Part shown: one piece after another, positions 32,624 to 41,493 of the stretch
Position numbering within the stretch: position 1 is the stretch's first letter
Layout of the letters: the number at the start of each line of letters is the position of its first letter
From: Tumebacillus amylolyticus
Lineage (GTDB): Bacteria > Bacillota > Bacilli > Tumebacillales > Tumebacillaceae
Direction of reading: 5' to 3'
NCBI RefSeq assembly: GCF_016722965.1
Contig: NZ_JAEQNB010000004.1
Coordinates: 62,001 to 126,000, forward strand
DNA length: 64,000 bases
The notes under the pieces: generated by a model
Seen by the model: only the letters and a program-made list of their open reading frames with translations
Databases searched by the model: none
What the model was told of the DNA's origin: nothing
Position numbers and translations under genes: made by a program

Positions 32624-34109
32624 CGTGGACATCCCACCGTCCGATCAGGAGTTGCCGCTCGAGAAACGCTTGTCGGAGAACTTGAAGTTCTTCGAGCGGG
32701 TGCTCGGGATCGGACAGAGTTTTGATATGGTCAAGCGCGAAGTGACATTTGGGGGACACGATATGTGTCTCCTGTATGTCAATGGCTTCGTCAAGGATGA
32801 CATTCTCGACGAGCTCTTGCGCAACCTCTCAACGTTAAAACGGGAACAGTTGGCTGTCGATACGTATGACAAACTGTTCAGGACGTTCCTGCCGCATATC
32901 CAAGTCGATAAAGTCGACAAAACGAACAAGATCATCACGGCGATTCTCTCCGGTCAGACGTGCCTCTTGATCGACGGATACGACGGGGCGTTCTTGATCG
33001 ACGCCCGCAGCTATCCGGCTCGAACACCGAGTGAGCCGGAGTTGGAGCGCGTCGTACGCGGTTCTCGTGACGGCTTTGTCGAGACGATGGTGCAAAACTG
33101 CGTCCTTACGCGCCGCCGAATTCGCGACCCGCGTCTGCGCATGGAGACGTTGCAAATCGGGGCACGCTCCAAAACGGACGTCTGCGTGGCCTTTTTGCAG
33201 GACGTCGCCGACCTGGAGCTGGTCGAGGAAATCAAAAATCGGTTGAAAAGCATCGAGATCGACGGGATTCCCATGTCGGAGAAAACGGTCGAGGAGTTCT
33301 TGATCCGCCGCAACCGCTTCAACCCGTATCCGGTCGTGCGTTATACGGAGCGTCCGGACGTGGCGGCGATCCATCTCTTGGAAGGTCACGTGCTGATCTA
33401 TGTGGACACATCTCCGTCTGTAATGATTACGCCGACGACGCTGTTTCACCATGTACAGCATGCGGAGGAATTTCGAGAGAACCCCGTTGTAGGGGCCTAT
33501 ATACGCTGGATTCGGTTCGCCGGGATTCTCGCGTCGATGTTCTTGGTGCCGTTGTGGATTCTCTTTACGTTGATTCATCGGGAATGGATGCCGACGCAAT
33601 TGGAGTTTCTCGGGCCTGAGAACGTCGGGGCGATTCCGATCGTGTTGCAGTTCATCTTGGCGGAGGTTGGGATAGACCTCATGAGGATGGCGGCGATTCA
33701 TACGCCGACCCCGCTTGCCACTGCGATGGGCTTGGTGGCCGCCGTCTTGATCGGGGACATCGCCGTCAAAGTCGGGCTGTTTTCGCCGGAGGTCATTCTC
33801 TATCTGGCCGTATCGGCGGTCGGGACTTTCGCGACGCCAAGTTACGAGTTGTCGATGGCGAACAAGCTCTCGGCGATGTTCTTCATTATTGCGGTCGGCA
33901 TCTTCGATTGGATCGGGTTGGCGGTCGCCGTGGGCATCTGGATGATCTTGCTGCTCACCACGAAATCGATCAACCGTCCGTACCTGTGGCCGCTGATTCC
34001 GTTCAACGGTCGTGCCTTCCTCGACATCCTCGTACGCGCACCCGTTCGTGAGAAAAAAGCTCGACCTTCGATCGTTCACCCGCGTGACAAGGACCGTCAA
34101 CCGAACTAG
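32598..34109 (+). CDS. spoVAF: Stage V sporulation protein AF (GerA-family membrane protein)
   Basis: The 503-residue protein has a soluble N-terminal GerA-A-like domain (about 1-290) and a membrane domain with about five segments. It includes the TPSYELSMANK segment typical of SpoVAF. SpoVAF is a paralogue of germinant receptor A subunits and modulates Ca-dipicolinate release. CGGAGTGG precedes the ATG at 32598. It is the last gene of the operon, followed by lysA, the same order as in B. subtilis. Confidence 0.95.
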   Translation: MKMPQILNNVDIPPSDQELPLEKRLSENLKFFERVLGIGQSFDMVKREVTFGGHDMCLLYVNGFVKDDILDELLRNLSTLKREQLAVDTYDKLFRTFLPHIQVDKVDKTNKIITAILSGQTCLLIDGYDGAFLIDARSYPARTPSEPELERVVRGSRDGFVETMVQNCVLTRRRIRDPRLRMETLQIGARSKTDVCVAFLQDVADLELVEEIKNRLKSIEIDGIPMSEKTVEEFLIRRNRFNPYPVVRYTERPDVAAIHLLEGHVLIYVDTSPSVMITPTTLFHHVQHAEEFRENPVVGAYIRWIRFAGILASMFLVPLWILFTLIHREWMPTQLEFLGPENVGAIPIVLQFILAEVGIDLMRMAAIHTPTPLATAMGLVAAVLIGDIAVKVGLFSPEVILYLAVSAVGTFATPSYELSMANKLSAMFFIIAVGIFDWIGLAVAVGIWMILLLTTKSINRPYLWPLIPFNGRAFLDILVRAPVREKKARPSIVHPRDKDRQPN

Positions 34110-34120
34110 AAAAAGTCAGG

Positions 34121-34154
34121 AAAAAAGTGTCGCACCCAATTGCGACACTTTTTT
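34121..34154. terminator. Terminator after spoVAF
   Basis: AAAAGTGTCGCA and TGCGACACTTTT form a perfect stem with a 6-nt loop and T6. Confidence 0.92.
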
Positions 34155-34176
34155 GTATACTCGTGCATATCCTGCA

Positions 34177-34205
34177 TTGCATTGTATGACGATTCTTTGT
34201 ATAAT
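34177..34205 (+). promoter_or_regulatory. SigA-type promoter of lysA
   Basis: TTGCAT and a consensus TATAAT are separated by 17 bp. It starts a leader of about 115 nt before the lysA ATG. Confidence 0.8.
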
Positions 34206-34231
34206 CGACGTAATAAAAAATCTAGATACGT

Positions 34232-34286
34232 ACCGTAATAAGAGTACCTGCAACGGTCGACGACATTCGGATTCGTCGGCTTTTTT
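34232..34286 (+). promoter_or_regulatory. Attenuator-like hairpin in the lysA leader
   Basis: GTCGACGA (34256-34263) pairs with TCGTCGGC (34273-34280) and is followed by T6, a terminator inside the leader. ACCGT at 34232-34236 can pair with ACGGT at 34253-34257, which would break the terminator stem. The leader is too short for a lysine riboswitch or T-box. Confidence 0.5.
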
Positions 34287-34328
34287 ACGTATAGAAGCGT
34301 GGCCAGAGACGAGAGGAGACGACAGCAC

Positions 34329-35666
34329 ATGTATTTGCACGGGACGAGTCGGGTAAATGAGCACGGGCATCTTGAGATCGGAGGCGTGGACACCACGGAG
34401 CTCACCTCCAAGTTCGGAACCCCTTTGTATGTGTTCGACGAGCAGTTGATGCGCGAGACGATGCGTGCCTACAAGTCTGCTTGGGACGCTACCGGTCTGC
34501 GTTATGAAGTCGCCTATGCATCGAAGGCGTTCTGCACGTTGGCGATGTGCCGCATCGTGGCGGAAGAGGGGTTGGCGCTCGACGTCGTGTCGGGCGGCGA
34601 ACTGCATACCGCGCTGAAAGCGAACTTCCCGTCGGAGCGCATCCATTTCCACGGGAACAACAAGACCCCGGACGAAATTGAACAGGCGTTGAACGCGGGC
34701 ATCGGAGCGTTCGTCGTCGACAACTTCCATGAACTTGCGCTGCTCGGCGCTTTGGCGGTCGAGAAGGGCGTCGTCGCCGACATTTTGCTTCGTCTGTCTC
34801 CCGGGGTTGAAGTTCATACGCATGAGTACATCTCGACCGGTCAAGAGGATTCGAAGTTCGGGTTCGATCTGCAGAGCGGGGCGGCACAGCAAGCGATTCA
34901 GCTCTCCCTGCAGACCAAGGGCGTTCGTTTGGTCGGGTTGCACTCGCACATCGGGTCGCAGATCTTTGAAACGGAAGGCTTTAAGCATGCGATCGACATC
35001 GTGGGGAATCTGTTCGCCCAAGCGGTGAAGGAATGGGGCGCGAAAGACCTCTCCGTTCTGAACGTAGGCGGCGGCTTTGGCATTCGCTACACCGAAGGCG
35101 ATACCCCGCTCCAAGTTCAACAGTACATCGAAGCGATTGCGGAAGGCGTGAAAGCAACGTTTGACTCTCTGGGTCTTGCACATCCGGAAGTGGTCATCGA
35201 GCCGGGCCGATCCATCGTCGGCAATGCAGGTACAACGCTGTACACCGTCGGTTCCTCCAAGAACATCCCGGGCGTGCGCAAGTACGTGTCGGTGAACGGC
35301 GGAATGTCTGACAACCCGCGTCCGGCGCTGTACCAAGCGGTCTACGAAGCGATGCTCGCCAACCGTGCGACCGAAGAACCGACCGAAGTCGTCTCGATTG
35401 CGGGCAAAGCGTGTGAATCGGGCGACATGCTGATTTGGGACGCGAAGCTTCCGGAGGTACAAGCGGGGGATATCCTCGCGGTTTCTTGCACCGGCGCTTA
35501 CAACTACAGCATGGCGTCCAACTACAACCGCATCGCTCGTCCGGCGGTCGTGTTCGTGCAAAACGGAGTCGCGGATGTCGTCGTCAAGCGCGAAAGCTTC
35601 GATGACCTCGTGTCGCTCGACGTCGTCCCAGCGCGGTTGATGGACGGAGTTTTGAGCCAGTCGTAG
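34329..35666 (+). CDS. lysA: Diaminopimelate decarboxylase
   Basis: The 445-residue protein is a fold III PLP enzyme. Its pyridoxal lysine is Lys66 (VAYASKAF), and it has the HFHGNNK, HSHIGSQI, GGGFGI and EPGRSIV motifs and the C-terminal GKACESGD that completes the active site across the dimer. It makes L-lysine from meso-diaminopimelate. GAGAGGAG precedes the ATG at 34329. It is transcribed from its own promoter through a leader with an attenuator-like hairpin. Confidence 0.97.
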   Translation: MYLHGTSRVNEHGHLEIGGVDTTELTSKFGTPLYVFDEQLMRETMRAYKSAWDATGLRYEVAYASKAFCTLAMCRIVAEEGLALDVVSGGELHTALKANFPSERIHFHGNNKTPDEIEQALNAGIGAFVVDNFHELALLGALAVEKGVVADILLRLSPGVEVHTHEYISTGQEDSKFGFDLQSGAAQQAIQLSLQTKGVRLVGLHSHIGSQIFETEGFKHAIDIVGNLFAQAVKEWGAKDLSVLNVGGGFGIRYTEGDTPLQVQQYIEAIAEGVKATFDSLGLAHPEVVIEPGRSIVGNAGTTLYTVGSSKNIPGVRKYVSVNGGMSDNPRPALYQAVYEAMLANRATEEPTEVVSIAGKACESGDMLIWDAKLPEVQAGDILAVSCTGAYNYSMASNYNRIARPAVVFVQNGVADVVVKRESFDDLVSLDVVPARLMDGVLSQS

Positions 35667-35753
35667 GGGAAGTAACGCTTCCGATGTGGACAGGCGCGGA
35701 GGGCAAGTCCTTTCTCCCAGGCATAGGATAGCTTGAGAGGAGGGATGACTACG

Positions 35754-35891
35754 ATGGCAACTCTCTTGTTGTTCTTGCCGCGTTTGTTCACATTCTTTGG
35801 AACGTTTCGGAGTTTCTACGGGTTTATCAGTCCGTTTTGGCCGGCAATCTCCGGAATGTTTGGTGGTCGTCGGGTAGCTGCGAAAGCGTAA
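35754..35891 (+). CDS. Small hydrophobic protein after lysA
   Basis: A 45-codon frame starts with ATG at 35754, with AGGAGGG at about 9 nt, and ends just before a terminator. The product is rich in Phe and Leu (MATLLLFLPRLFTFFGTFRSF, then FISPFWPAISG) with a basic tail (GGRRVAAKA), so it should sit in or on the membrane. The good ribosome binding site and the terminator argue that it is real. I know no family for it. Confidence 0.55.
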   Translation: MATLLLFLPRLFTFFGTFRSFYGFISPFWPAISGMFGGRRVAAKA

Positions 35892-35899
35892 CGAGAATA

Positions 35900-35933
35900 C
35901 AAAAGAGCACCGAGGAATCGGTGCTCTTTTTGT
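35900..35933. terminator. Bidirectional terminator
   Basis: AAAGAGCACCGA pairs with TCGGTGCTCTTT around GGAA, with A and T tracts. It serves the small gene and the convergent phospholipase D-like gene. Confidence 0.9.
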
Positions 35934-35942
35934 GTACCTGCG

Positions 35943-38252
35943 TTACTTTTTCGGATTCGGAGTCGTGACCGACCAATCGGTTGACGTGTTGGTATCAACA
36001 GTCGGGTTGGTGCGGGAGAGAACTTGACCCGTGCCGGTGGCAAGACCCCAGCCGGATACGTAGTTCATCCATGCCACTTCGTCTACGGCGGTGCCGGACG
36101 CGTTTTTCAGATACAGGTCGTCGCCGGTGTTGGTCAGTGTCAAGCTCAGACCGGAGACGTCAAGGCCAAAGCCTTTGAACGAAGTAAATGCGGTGCTGTC
36201 CTTGCCGACCATGAGGAAGCTGTGCGCCGGGACCACGGTGCCGGACGGGATCGTGAAGGAACCGGACTTGTTGCTGAGTTTGTAGCCGGAGAGATCGACG
36301 GAGACGTTGTTTTTGTTGTAAAGCTCTACGTATTCTTTGGTCGCGTCAGAGCCGTTGGTGTCATAATCGACCTCGGAGATGACGACGTTCGAAGTGCCTT
36401 TGGTTTCGTCCGGGCTCCAATTTTGCATGCCGGCCGTCCAGTCATACCAGAACAATTGCTCGTAGTACGCGTTGACTTCGGTGTTGTCGATGATCACGCC
36501 TGCTTCGCGGTTGTTCTCCGGCGAAGATTCCGACCAGTTGATCGAAGAGACGAGGGTTTTTTTGCTGTCGACGAGCACGCCTTTGTTGTGGACTTTTTCA
36601 AGTCCCAGCGTTTTCAAATCGATCAGTTTCGCTTGCATGTCGAGGTGTTCGGAGGCTGCGATGTCGTTCACGTATTGAACGGTGTACGTGTTGTCACGCG
36701 GATCGGTCGTGTCCAAGAACGCAGAGTCGAGCAAGATGCGAACTTTGACGCCACGGCGAGCGGCGTTGATGCATTCTTCCAGATAGAGGTCCGGGGTGGT
36801 CGTCGTGCTGCCGGTCGACGGCGTGCCCCAGAATTTGTGAGCGTAGAGCTGTTCAACGAGCAGGCTCTGGGTGGCCGACTTCGCGAGACCGAGGATCGAG
36901 TTGTTTTGCAAGAACGTGCTGTCCGGAGCGAAAATCGGACTCGCGGTGAACTCGCCGTTGATCGGCTTGTTCTTGAAGTTGCCTTTGTACGTCGAAGTCG
37001 GGGTGGAAGTGTCCGCCACGAAGCCGGCCGTCGGCGCACCCCATTTGGTGCTGGATGCCGTGTACGGGAACGAGTCCTTGGCGTTGACGTTCCAGTCACC
37101 GTTGAACGTTGTGGAGTAGAACGACGCGACGCTTGCGTTGTTCATGATAATCCCCCAGCCGCGGTTCCCGTAGTTGGTGTTGAACGGAAGGCTGGAAGCG
37201 GCGAAGTTCTCGGATTGAACCATGACGCGGTTGCCGTCGATGATCGCGTACTTCGCATGGTCGAATCGGTAGCGCTTGAACGCACCGATGGTGGTGTCGT
37301 TGATGATGAAGCGCACTTGGCCGCCTGCGCCGACGATTTGCTGGGCGACGTACTTGCCTTGGTCGACGAGGCCGCCGACCGGAGCACCTTCGAGGAAGAC
37401 GCGGACTTTGACACCGCGCTTGACGGCGTTGGTGATCGCGTCCATCAGTTGCGTTGCTTGGAATTCGTAGACATTGAGATCAATGGATGTCGTCGCACTG
37501 TTCAGCAAGCTCACGACGGTATTGAACCCGTTGTCAGGCGAAGAGTACGGTTGTACACTTCCTGCAAACGTGTAGGTCGGGGCTCCATAGCGCGATTGAC
37601 CGGCTGCGTAGACACGCAAATGCTTCCAGTCGGCCGCCGTGTTGCTTTCCGGATACAGTTGGGACGTTTCATCTTTCTCACGAACGTAGATTTCGCCGGC
37701 TCCGACAACCGGAACGCCGCTACCCGACCAACCGGTCGTTGTGGTACCCGTGCCATAAGCCATCGTGTCCACGTTGGCGCCGCTTGCGTTGTACAAGTAG
37801 ATGACGCTGCCCGCATTGGCGATGGCGGGAGCGGACCCGGTGACGGTCATTTGAGGGACGGTGGAGTCGGTGTCAGCCCCGTATTCGAAGTTGGCGGGGA
37901 ACAGCATCTCCGTTTTGAAGTTTGCAGCTTGCTTGGTGACGTATACAGTTTGTCCCGCGGAGAGCGAGGTTCCGGTGGGGAAGCTCAATTTCGCGGTGGA
38001 GGTCCCGATCTGGAGATACCAACCGGCGAGGGAGATCGAACTGGCCGTAGGGTTGGTGATGGCGATGTATTCTTCCGGTTCGTTGGTTTCGTTGGTGTCC
38101 GAATAGACTTCTGTGATCAGCGGGGTATTGACGGCAGCCGCGTGGGTGCGAGTTGTCGGCAGAAGTCCTGCGATAAGCCCCGCAGACAACAGCGCGGTCA
38201 TCAACGTGCGGGACATGCGAAGTTTACGAGTTGTAAACAAGTGGAGCACCAT
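35943..38252 (-). CDS. Secreted phospholipase D-like protein flanked by lamin-tail domains
   Basis: The 769-residue protein has a signal peptide ending near THAAA (about residue 39). An N-terminal lamin-tail domain (LTD, about 42-170, ITEVYSDTNETNEPEEYIAI) follows. Two PLD catalytic halves have HxK motifs near 332 (HAKYAIIDG) and 555 (VHNKGVLVD). A second LTD (about 635-769, VISEVDYDTNGSDATKEYVEL) closes the protein. PLD domains cleave phosphodiesters in lipids or nucleic acids; LTDs often bind surfaces or DNA in secreted nucleases. The start is uncertain because AAAGG touches the ATG; the Met 12 codons later (MSRTLM) would also give a signal peptide. It is monocistronic. Confidence 0.85.
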   Translation of the reverse strand: MVLHLFTTRKLRMSRTLMTALLSAGLIAGLLPTTRTHAAAVNTPLITEVYSDTNETNEPEEYIAITNPTASSISLAGWYLQIGTSTAKLSFPTGTSLSAGQTVYVTKQAANFKTEMLFPANFEYGADTDSTVPQMTVTGSAPAIANAGSVIYLYNASGANVDTMAYGTGTTTTGWSGSGVPVVGAGEIYVREKDETSQLYPESNTAADWKHLRVYAAGQSRYGAPTYTFAGSVQPYSSPDNGFNTVVSLLNSATTSIDLNVYEFQATQLMDAITNAVKRGVKVRVFLEGAPVGGLVDQGKYVAQQIVGAGGQVRFIINDTTIGAFKRYRFDHAKYAIIDGNRVMVQSENFAASSLPFNTNYGNRGWGIIMNNASVASFYSTTFNGDWNVNAKDSFPYTASSTKWGAPTAGFVADTSTPTSTYKGNFKNKPINGEFTASPIFAPDSTFLQNNSILGLAKSATQSLLVEQLYAHKFWGTPSTGSTTTTPDLYLEECINAARRGVKVRILLDSAFLDTTDPRDNTYTVQYVNDIAASEHLDMQAKLIDLKTLGLEKVHNKGVLVDSKKTLVSSINWSESSPENNREAGVIIDNTEVNAYYEQLFWYDWTAGMQNWSPDETKGTSNVVISEVDYDTNGSDATKEYVELYNKNNVSVDLSGYKLSNKSGSFTIPSGTVVPAHSFLMVGKDSTAFTSFKGFGLDVSGLSLTLTNTGDDLYLKNASGTAVDEVAWMNYVSGWGLATGTGQVLSRTNPTVDTNTSTDWSVTTPNPKK

Positions 38253-38344
38253 CCTTTATGAGGTTTATAGGAATATCACGAATGATTCACATTCATTCTA
38301 CTTCATTGTTCGTATTCAATGCAATTGGAAATTTTCTTTTTTCT

Positions 38345-38389
38345 GAAAAAAAGCCCTGCGACGAGTGGCGCAGGGCTTCCTTTTTTGTC
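38345..38389. terminator. Terminator of the carboxypeptidase gene
   Basis: AAGCCCTGCG and CGCAGGGCTT form a 10-bp stem with A and T tracts on both sides. The gap 38253-38344 is an AT-rich promoter region of the phospholipase D-like gene. Confidence 0.88.
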
Positions 38390-38396
38390 CATAAAT

Positions 38397-39626
38397 TTAG
38401 TTTCCATCATAGGTTACGGTTGATTTCCGGGTTCGGCGAATGCGTCGTTGCCACATCCAGAACGCGAGTGCGGCGAACACGGCCGCTCCGAGAGCGAGGT
38501 AGCCGAATGTTCGTGTTTTGAGCTGACTGGTCGGAAGTGTCGGGGAGAGGACGTCTTGAGGCGAGAACAAATCTGCAGAAACGACCGATTGGTCGTCCAA
38601 GTGGAATTCAACTCGCCCGACTTTCGAACCCTTGGGAAAAGGAGCCGCGGGAACCGAGAGGTGAACGGACGGCTCTTTTTTGGCTGTGGACGTCTTGGGG
38701 GTTGTGCCGTAGACGTCTTGGTGCAGAATGGCCGGGACCTTGGTGCCATTGACTTCGAACGTCGCGAGGGAATCGCCCGCGTGCGCGAGTCGTTGCGTGG
38801 TGAAATGGTCGAAGCCGTAGTCGAGCAGTTGCGTAGTTTCCAGTCGAATGGTCTGTTTCAACTGAACGCCCATCACGACCGCCATCACTTCGCGGTCGCC
38901 GCGTTTGGCAGATGCGATCATCGTCTGCTGGGCTTGGTCGGTGAATCCGGTCTTGACGCCCGTGACTCCGTCGTAGTTCCAGAGCATCGGATTGATGTTG
39001 ACGAGACGGGATTCCCAGGCTTGGCCGTGCCAGTCGTAATATTGGGTGGAGACAATTTCCCGAAATTTTGAATTTTTCATCGCATAATTGGCGATCAAGG
39101 CCATATCGTACGGCGTGGTATAGTGATTGTCATCGTGAAGTCCGTTGGGAGTGACGAAGTGCGTGTGGGTTGCGCCGAGTTCCTTGGCTTTCGCGTTCAT
39201 CATCTCGGCAAATTTCGGGACGGAGCCCCCGATGTGTTCGGCGATGGCGACGGCTGCGTCATTGCCGGAGTTCAGCATGAGGCCGTAGAGCATCTGTTCC
39301 AAGGGCTCCTGTTCGCCGACTTCGAGGTAGACGCGATTGCCCTCTTGGTTTCGGGCGAGTTCCGAGGTGGTGACCATGTCCTGGAGACCGCCTTTTTCCA
39401 GAGCGAGGATACAGGTCATAACTTTCGTGATCGAAGCGGGGAAGGCTTGAATGTCTTTATGATCATCAAATAACACTTGACCGGATTGCATGTCGAGGAC
39501 GACCGCGCCCTTGGCGGTCAATCCGGTCGGAGTCTCATCACTTGCGTTTGCTTGGGGAATACTAGTTGAGGACACCAGACCGATCAGGAGTCCGACGGTG
39601 AGGCACCAGGTCCAAACTTTTTTCAT
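38397..39626 (-). CDS. D-alanyl-D-alanine carboxypeptidase (low-molecular-weight PBP, DacF type)
   Basis: The 409-residue protein has a signal peptide (ending near QANAS) and the peptidase S11 motifs SITK (65-68), SGN (120-122) and KTG (about 226). A C-terminal beta domain and a final hydrophobic segment (FGYLALGAAVFAALAFWMW) followed by a basic tail anchor it in the membrane. It trims the terminal D-Ala of peptidoglycan stem peptides. GGAGTG precedes the ATG at 39626. In B. subtilis, dacF lies next to spoIIA; here the gene is about 10 kb away, so the exact paralogue name is left open. Confidence 0.93.
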   Translation of the reverse strand: MKKVWTWCLTVGLLIGLVSSTSIPQANASDETPTGLTAKGAVVLDMQSGQVLFDDHKDIQAFPASITKVMTCILALEKGGLQDMVTTSELARNQEGNRVYLEVGEQEPLEQMLYGLMLNSGNDAAVAIAEHIGGSVPKFAEMMNAKAKELGATHTHFVTPNGLHDDNHYTTPYDMALIANYAMKNSKFREIVSTQYYDWHGQAWESRLVNINPMLWNYDGVTGVKTGFTDQAQQTMIASAKRGDREVMAVVMGVQLKQTIRLETTQLLDYGFDHFTTQRLAHAGDSLATFEVNGTKVPAILHQDVYGTTPKTSTAKKEPSVHLSVPAAPFPKGSKVGRVEFHLDDQSVVSADLFSPQDVLSPTLPTSQLKTRTFGYLALGAAVFAALAFWMWQRRIRRTRKSTVTYDGN

Positions 39627-39720
39627 TCGCTCACACTCCACCGGTTGAGAATCATGTCGCTATGTTTGAGCCATCTCTTATTGTAGTACACGATATTGAC
39701 CAATGCAAAGTTAGTAATTT

Positions 39721-39768
39721 ACAGGAAGTGCTTGCTAGACTTGCGAATCCCATGTAAAATCTTCCTGT
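39721..39768 (+). promoter_or_regulatory. Promoter of the K+ transporter gene framed by an inverted repeat
   Basis: TTGCTA (39732) and TAAAAT (39755) are 17 bp apart. An exact inverted repeat, ACAGGAAG at 39721-39728 and CTTCCTGT at 39761-39768, brackets them. Confidence 0.6.
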
Positions 39769-39792
39769 TACAGATACATAGGGGGTAGAACA

Positions 39793-41136
39793 ATGCAAAA
39801 GACGAAGAAATGGCGTTTCTTCACCCCTGCGCGGGTATTGGTCATCGGGTTTGCAGGCCTGATCTTAGTTGGGGCGATCTTGCTCTCGTTGCCAATCGCG
39901 TCGCAAAGCGGCGAAAGTCTGCGCTTTCTCGATGCTTTGGTCGAGGCGACGTCTGCCGTCTGCGTCACCGGGTTGATCGTCGTGGACACGGGCACCTATT
40001 TTAATCATTTTGGTCAGATCGTCCTCATCTCGTTGATTCAAATCGGGGGCTTGGGATTCATGACCCTCGCGACGTTCATAACGATTATGACAGGGCGCAA
40101 GATCGGGTTGAAGGAACGGTTGTTGCTCCAAGAGGCGCTCAACGTCTCGACGCTGGAAGGGTTGATCCGTCTGGCGCGCAACGTCGTGTTGATCACGATG
40201 GGGATTGAGTTGGTGTTTGCCGGTATCTTGGCGACTCGTTTTTCATTCGACATGCCGTTGGGACGTGCGATCTATTACGGTGTGTTTCACTCGATATCGG
40301 CGTTTTGCAACGCGGGGTTTGATTTGTTTGGCGACTACAAGTCGATTTCTGACTATGTCGGCGACCCGACGGTCAACGTCTGCATCGGTTTCTTGATCAT
40401 TCTCGGCGGTTTGGGATTCACGGTACTCGCCGACATGCCGCGTCTGTTTCGTCGGGAGCGGACGATGTTGCATACCAAGTTGGTCCTGATCACGACGGCG
40501 TTCTTGCTTGTGGTCGGTACGATTGGATACTATTTGTTTGAGAACGACAATCTGGGAACGATCGGCTCTTTCTCGGAAGGAACGAAGTGGCTGGCCTCGT
40601 TCTTCGCATCGGTAACCGCTCGTACAGCGGGGTATGCGTCGATTAATTATGAGACGATGACCCAGGGCGGTCTGCTCTGGTCGGTGATCTTGATGTTCAT
40701 CGGGGCGAGCCCCGGTTCGACAGGGGGCGGGATCAAGACGGTCACGTCGTTTGTGATCATGCTCTATATCATCAACGTCATTTCGAACCGTGAGAATACG
40801 GTGGTGTTTGGCCGTCAAGTTGCACGGCAGACGATTTACAAGTCGTTGGTCATTTCGGTGATGGCCGTTTTGCTGGTTGTGTTCTCGACGATGATCTTGA
40901 CGATTACAGAGCACGTCGATTTCCTGAGACTGCTGTTTGAAACGACATCGGCGTTTGCGACGGTCGGTCTGTCAACGAATTTGACCCCGACGTTGAGCGA
41001 TCCGGGTCGCGTGTTGATCATCATCTTGATGTACATTGGACGTCTTGGCCCGCTGACCATTGCGGTGGCATTGGCCGCCCGTCAAGTGGACAAAGCCAAC
41101 CTCAAGTATCCGGAAGGCAACTTGTACGTTGGGTAA
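39793..41136 (+). CDS. ktrB: KtrB/TrkH-type potassium transporter membrane subunit
   Basis: The 447-residue protein has four repeated M1-P-M2 units with the selectivity-filter glycines in TSAVCVTGL, ISAFCNAGF, TARTAGY and TSAFATVGL, and the GASPGSTGGGIK loop between repeats. Length and motifs fit KtrB. It needs a cytosolic RCK partner (KtrA), which is not encoded here. AGGGGGTAG precedes the ATG. I see no c-di-AMP riboswitch in the 150-bp upstream region. Confidence 0.92.
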   Translation: MQKTKKWRFFTPARVLVIGFAGLILVGAILLSLPIASQSGESLRFLDALVEATSAVCVTGLIVVDTGTYFNHFGQIVLISLIQIGGLGFMTLATFITIMTGRKIGLKERLLLQEALNVSTLEGLIRLARNVVLITMGIELVFAGILATRFSFDMPLGRAIYYGVFHSISAFCNAGFDLFGDYKSISDYVGDPTVNVCIGFLIILGGLGFTVLADMPRLFRRERTMLHTKLVLITTAFLLVVGTIGYYLFENDNLGTIGSFSEGTKWLASFFASVTARTAGYASINYETMTQGGLLWSVILMFIGASPGSTGGGIKTVTSFVIMLYIINVISNRENTVVFGRQVARQTIYKSLVISVMAVLLVVFSTMILTITEHVDFLRLLFETTSAFATVGLSTNLTPTLSDPGRVLIIILMYIGRLGPLTIAVALAARQVDKANLKYPEGNLYVG

Positions 41137-41192
41137 GGTGGGTAGACGCATTGGGAAAGTAAGGCTATACTGAATACTGAACTCCATGTAGT

Positions 41193-41346
41193 TCCTTCAG
41201 GGTGTGGTGAGGCTTCGGCCAATTCCCAACCGGCGGTGATGCTCCTGTTCCTACAGGAGACGAGTCCGCGAGCCTGCAAGCTTGCTTGCGGTGCAGGATC
41301 TGGTGCGATTCCAGAACCGACGGTACAGTCCGGATGGGAGAAGGAA
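41193..41346 (+). ncRNA. FMN riboswitch (RFN element)
   Basis: The aptamer is closed by P1 (TTCCTTC at 41193 with GAAGGAA at 41340-41346). It contains the conserved blocks CCGGCGGTGAT, GAGTCCGCGAGC, GGTGCGATTCCAGAACCGACGGTACAGTCCGGATG in two stretches. FMN binding would stop expression of the riboflavin operon through the terminator downstream. A -10 TATACT lies at 41167. Confidence 0.95.
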
Positions 41347-41422
41347 TGTGTTTGGACGGCAGACGGGGAAGTGTACCCTTTTTTAGACAAGGGGGGAAGT
41401 CTGTCCGTACGCAACGCAATCA

Positions 41423-41467
41423 AGAGCCCTGAAGTCAGTTTTTTACTGATTTCAGGGCTTTTTTTAT
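41423..41467 (+). terminator. Riboswitch-controlled terminator before ribD
   Basis: AGCCCTGAAgTCAG pairs with CTGAtTTCAGGGCT, followed by T7. It is the expression platform of the FMN riboswitch. Confidence 0.88.
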
Positions 41468-41493
41468 CTCATTGTTCTCTATAGAAGGGATGG

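Noticed and set aside
32835-34100. Minus-strand frame of 421 codons opposite spoVAF
   Set aside because: Arg/His/Gln-rich shadow of a well-supported sporulation gene.
34206-34328. Lysine riboswitch or T-box in the lysA leader
   Set aside because: The leader before the terminator is only about 45 nt, and no conserved L-box or T-box sequence (such as GGGTGGNACCGCG) is present.
36024-38261. Very long plus-strand open frame (745 codons) opposite the phospholipase D-like gene
   Set aside because: It is the antisense shadow of a real gene with signal peptide and catalytic motifs; the antisense protein has no domain, and no suitable ribosome binding site.
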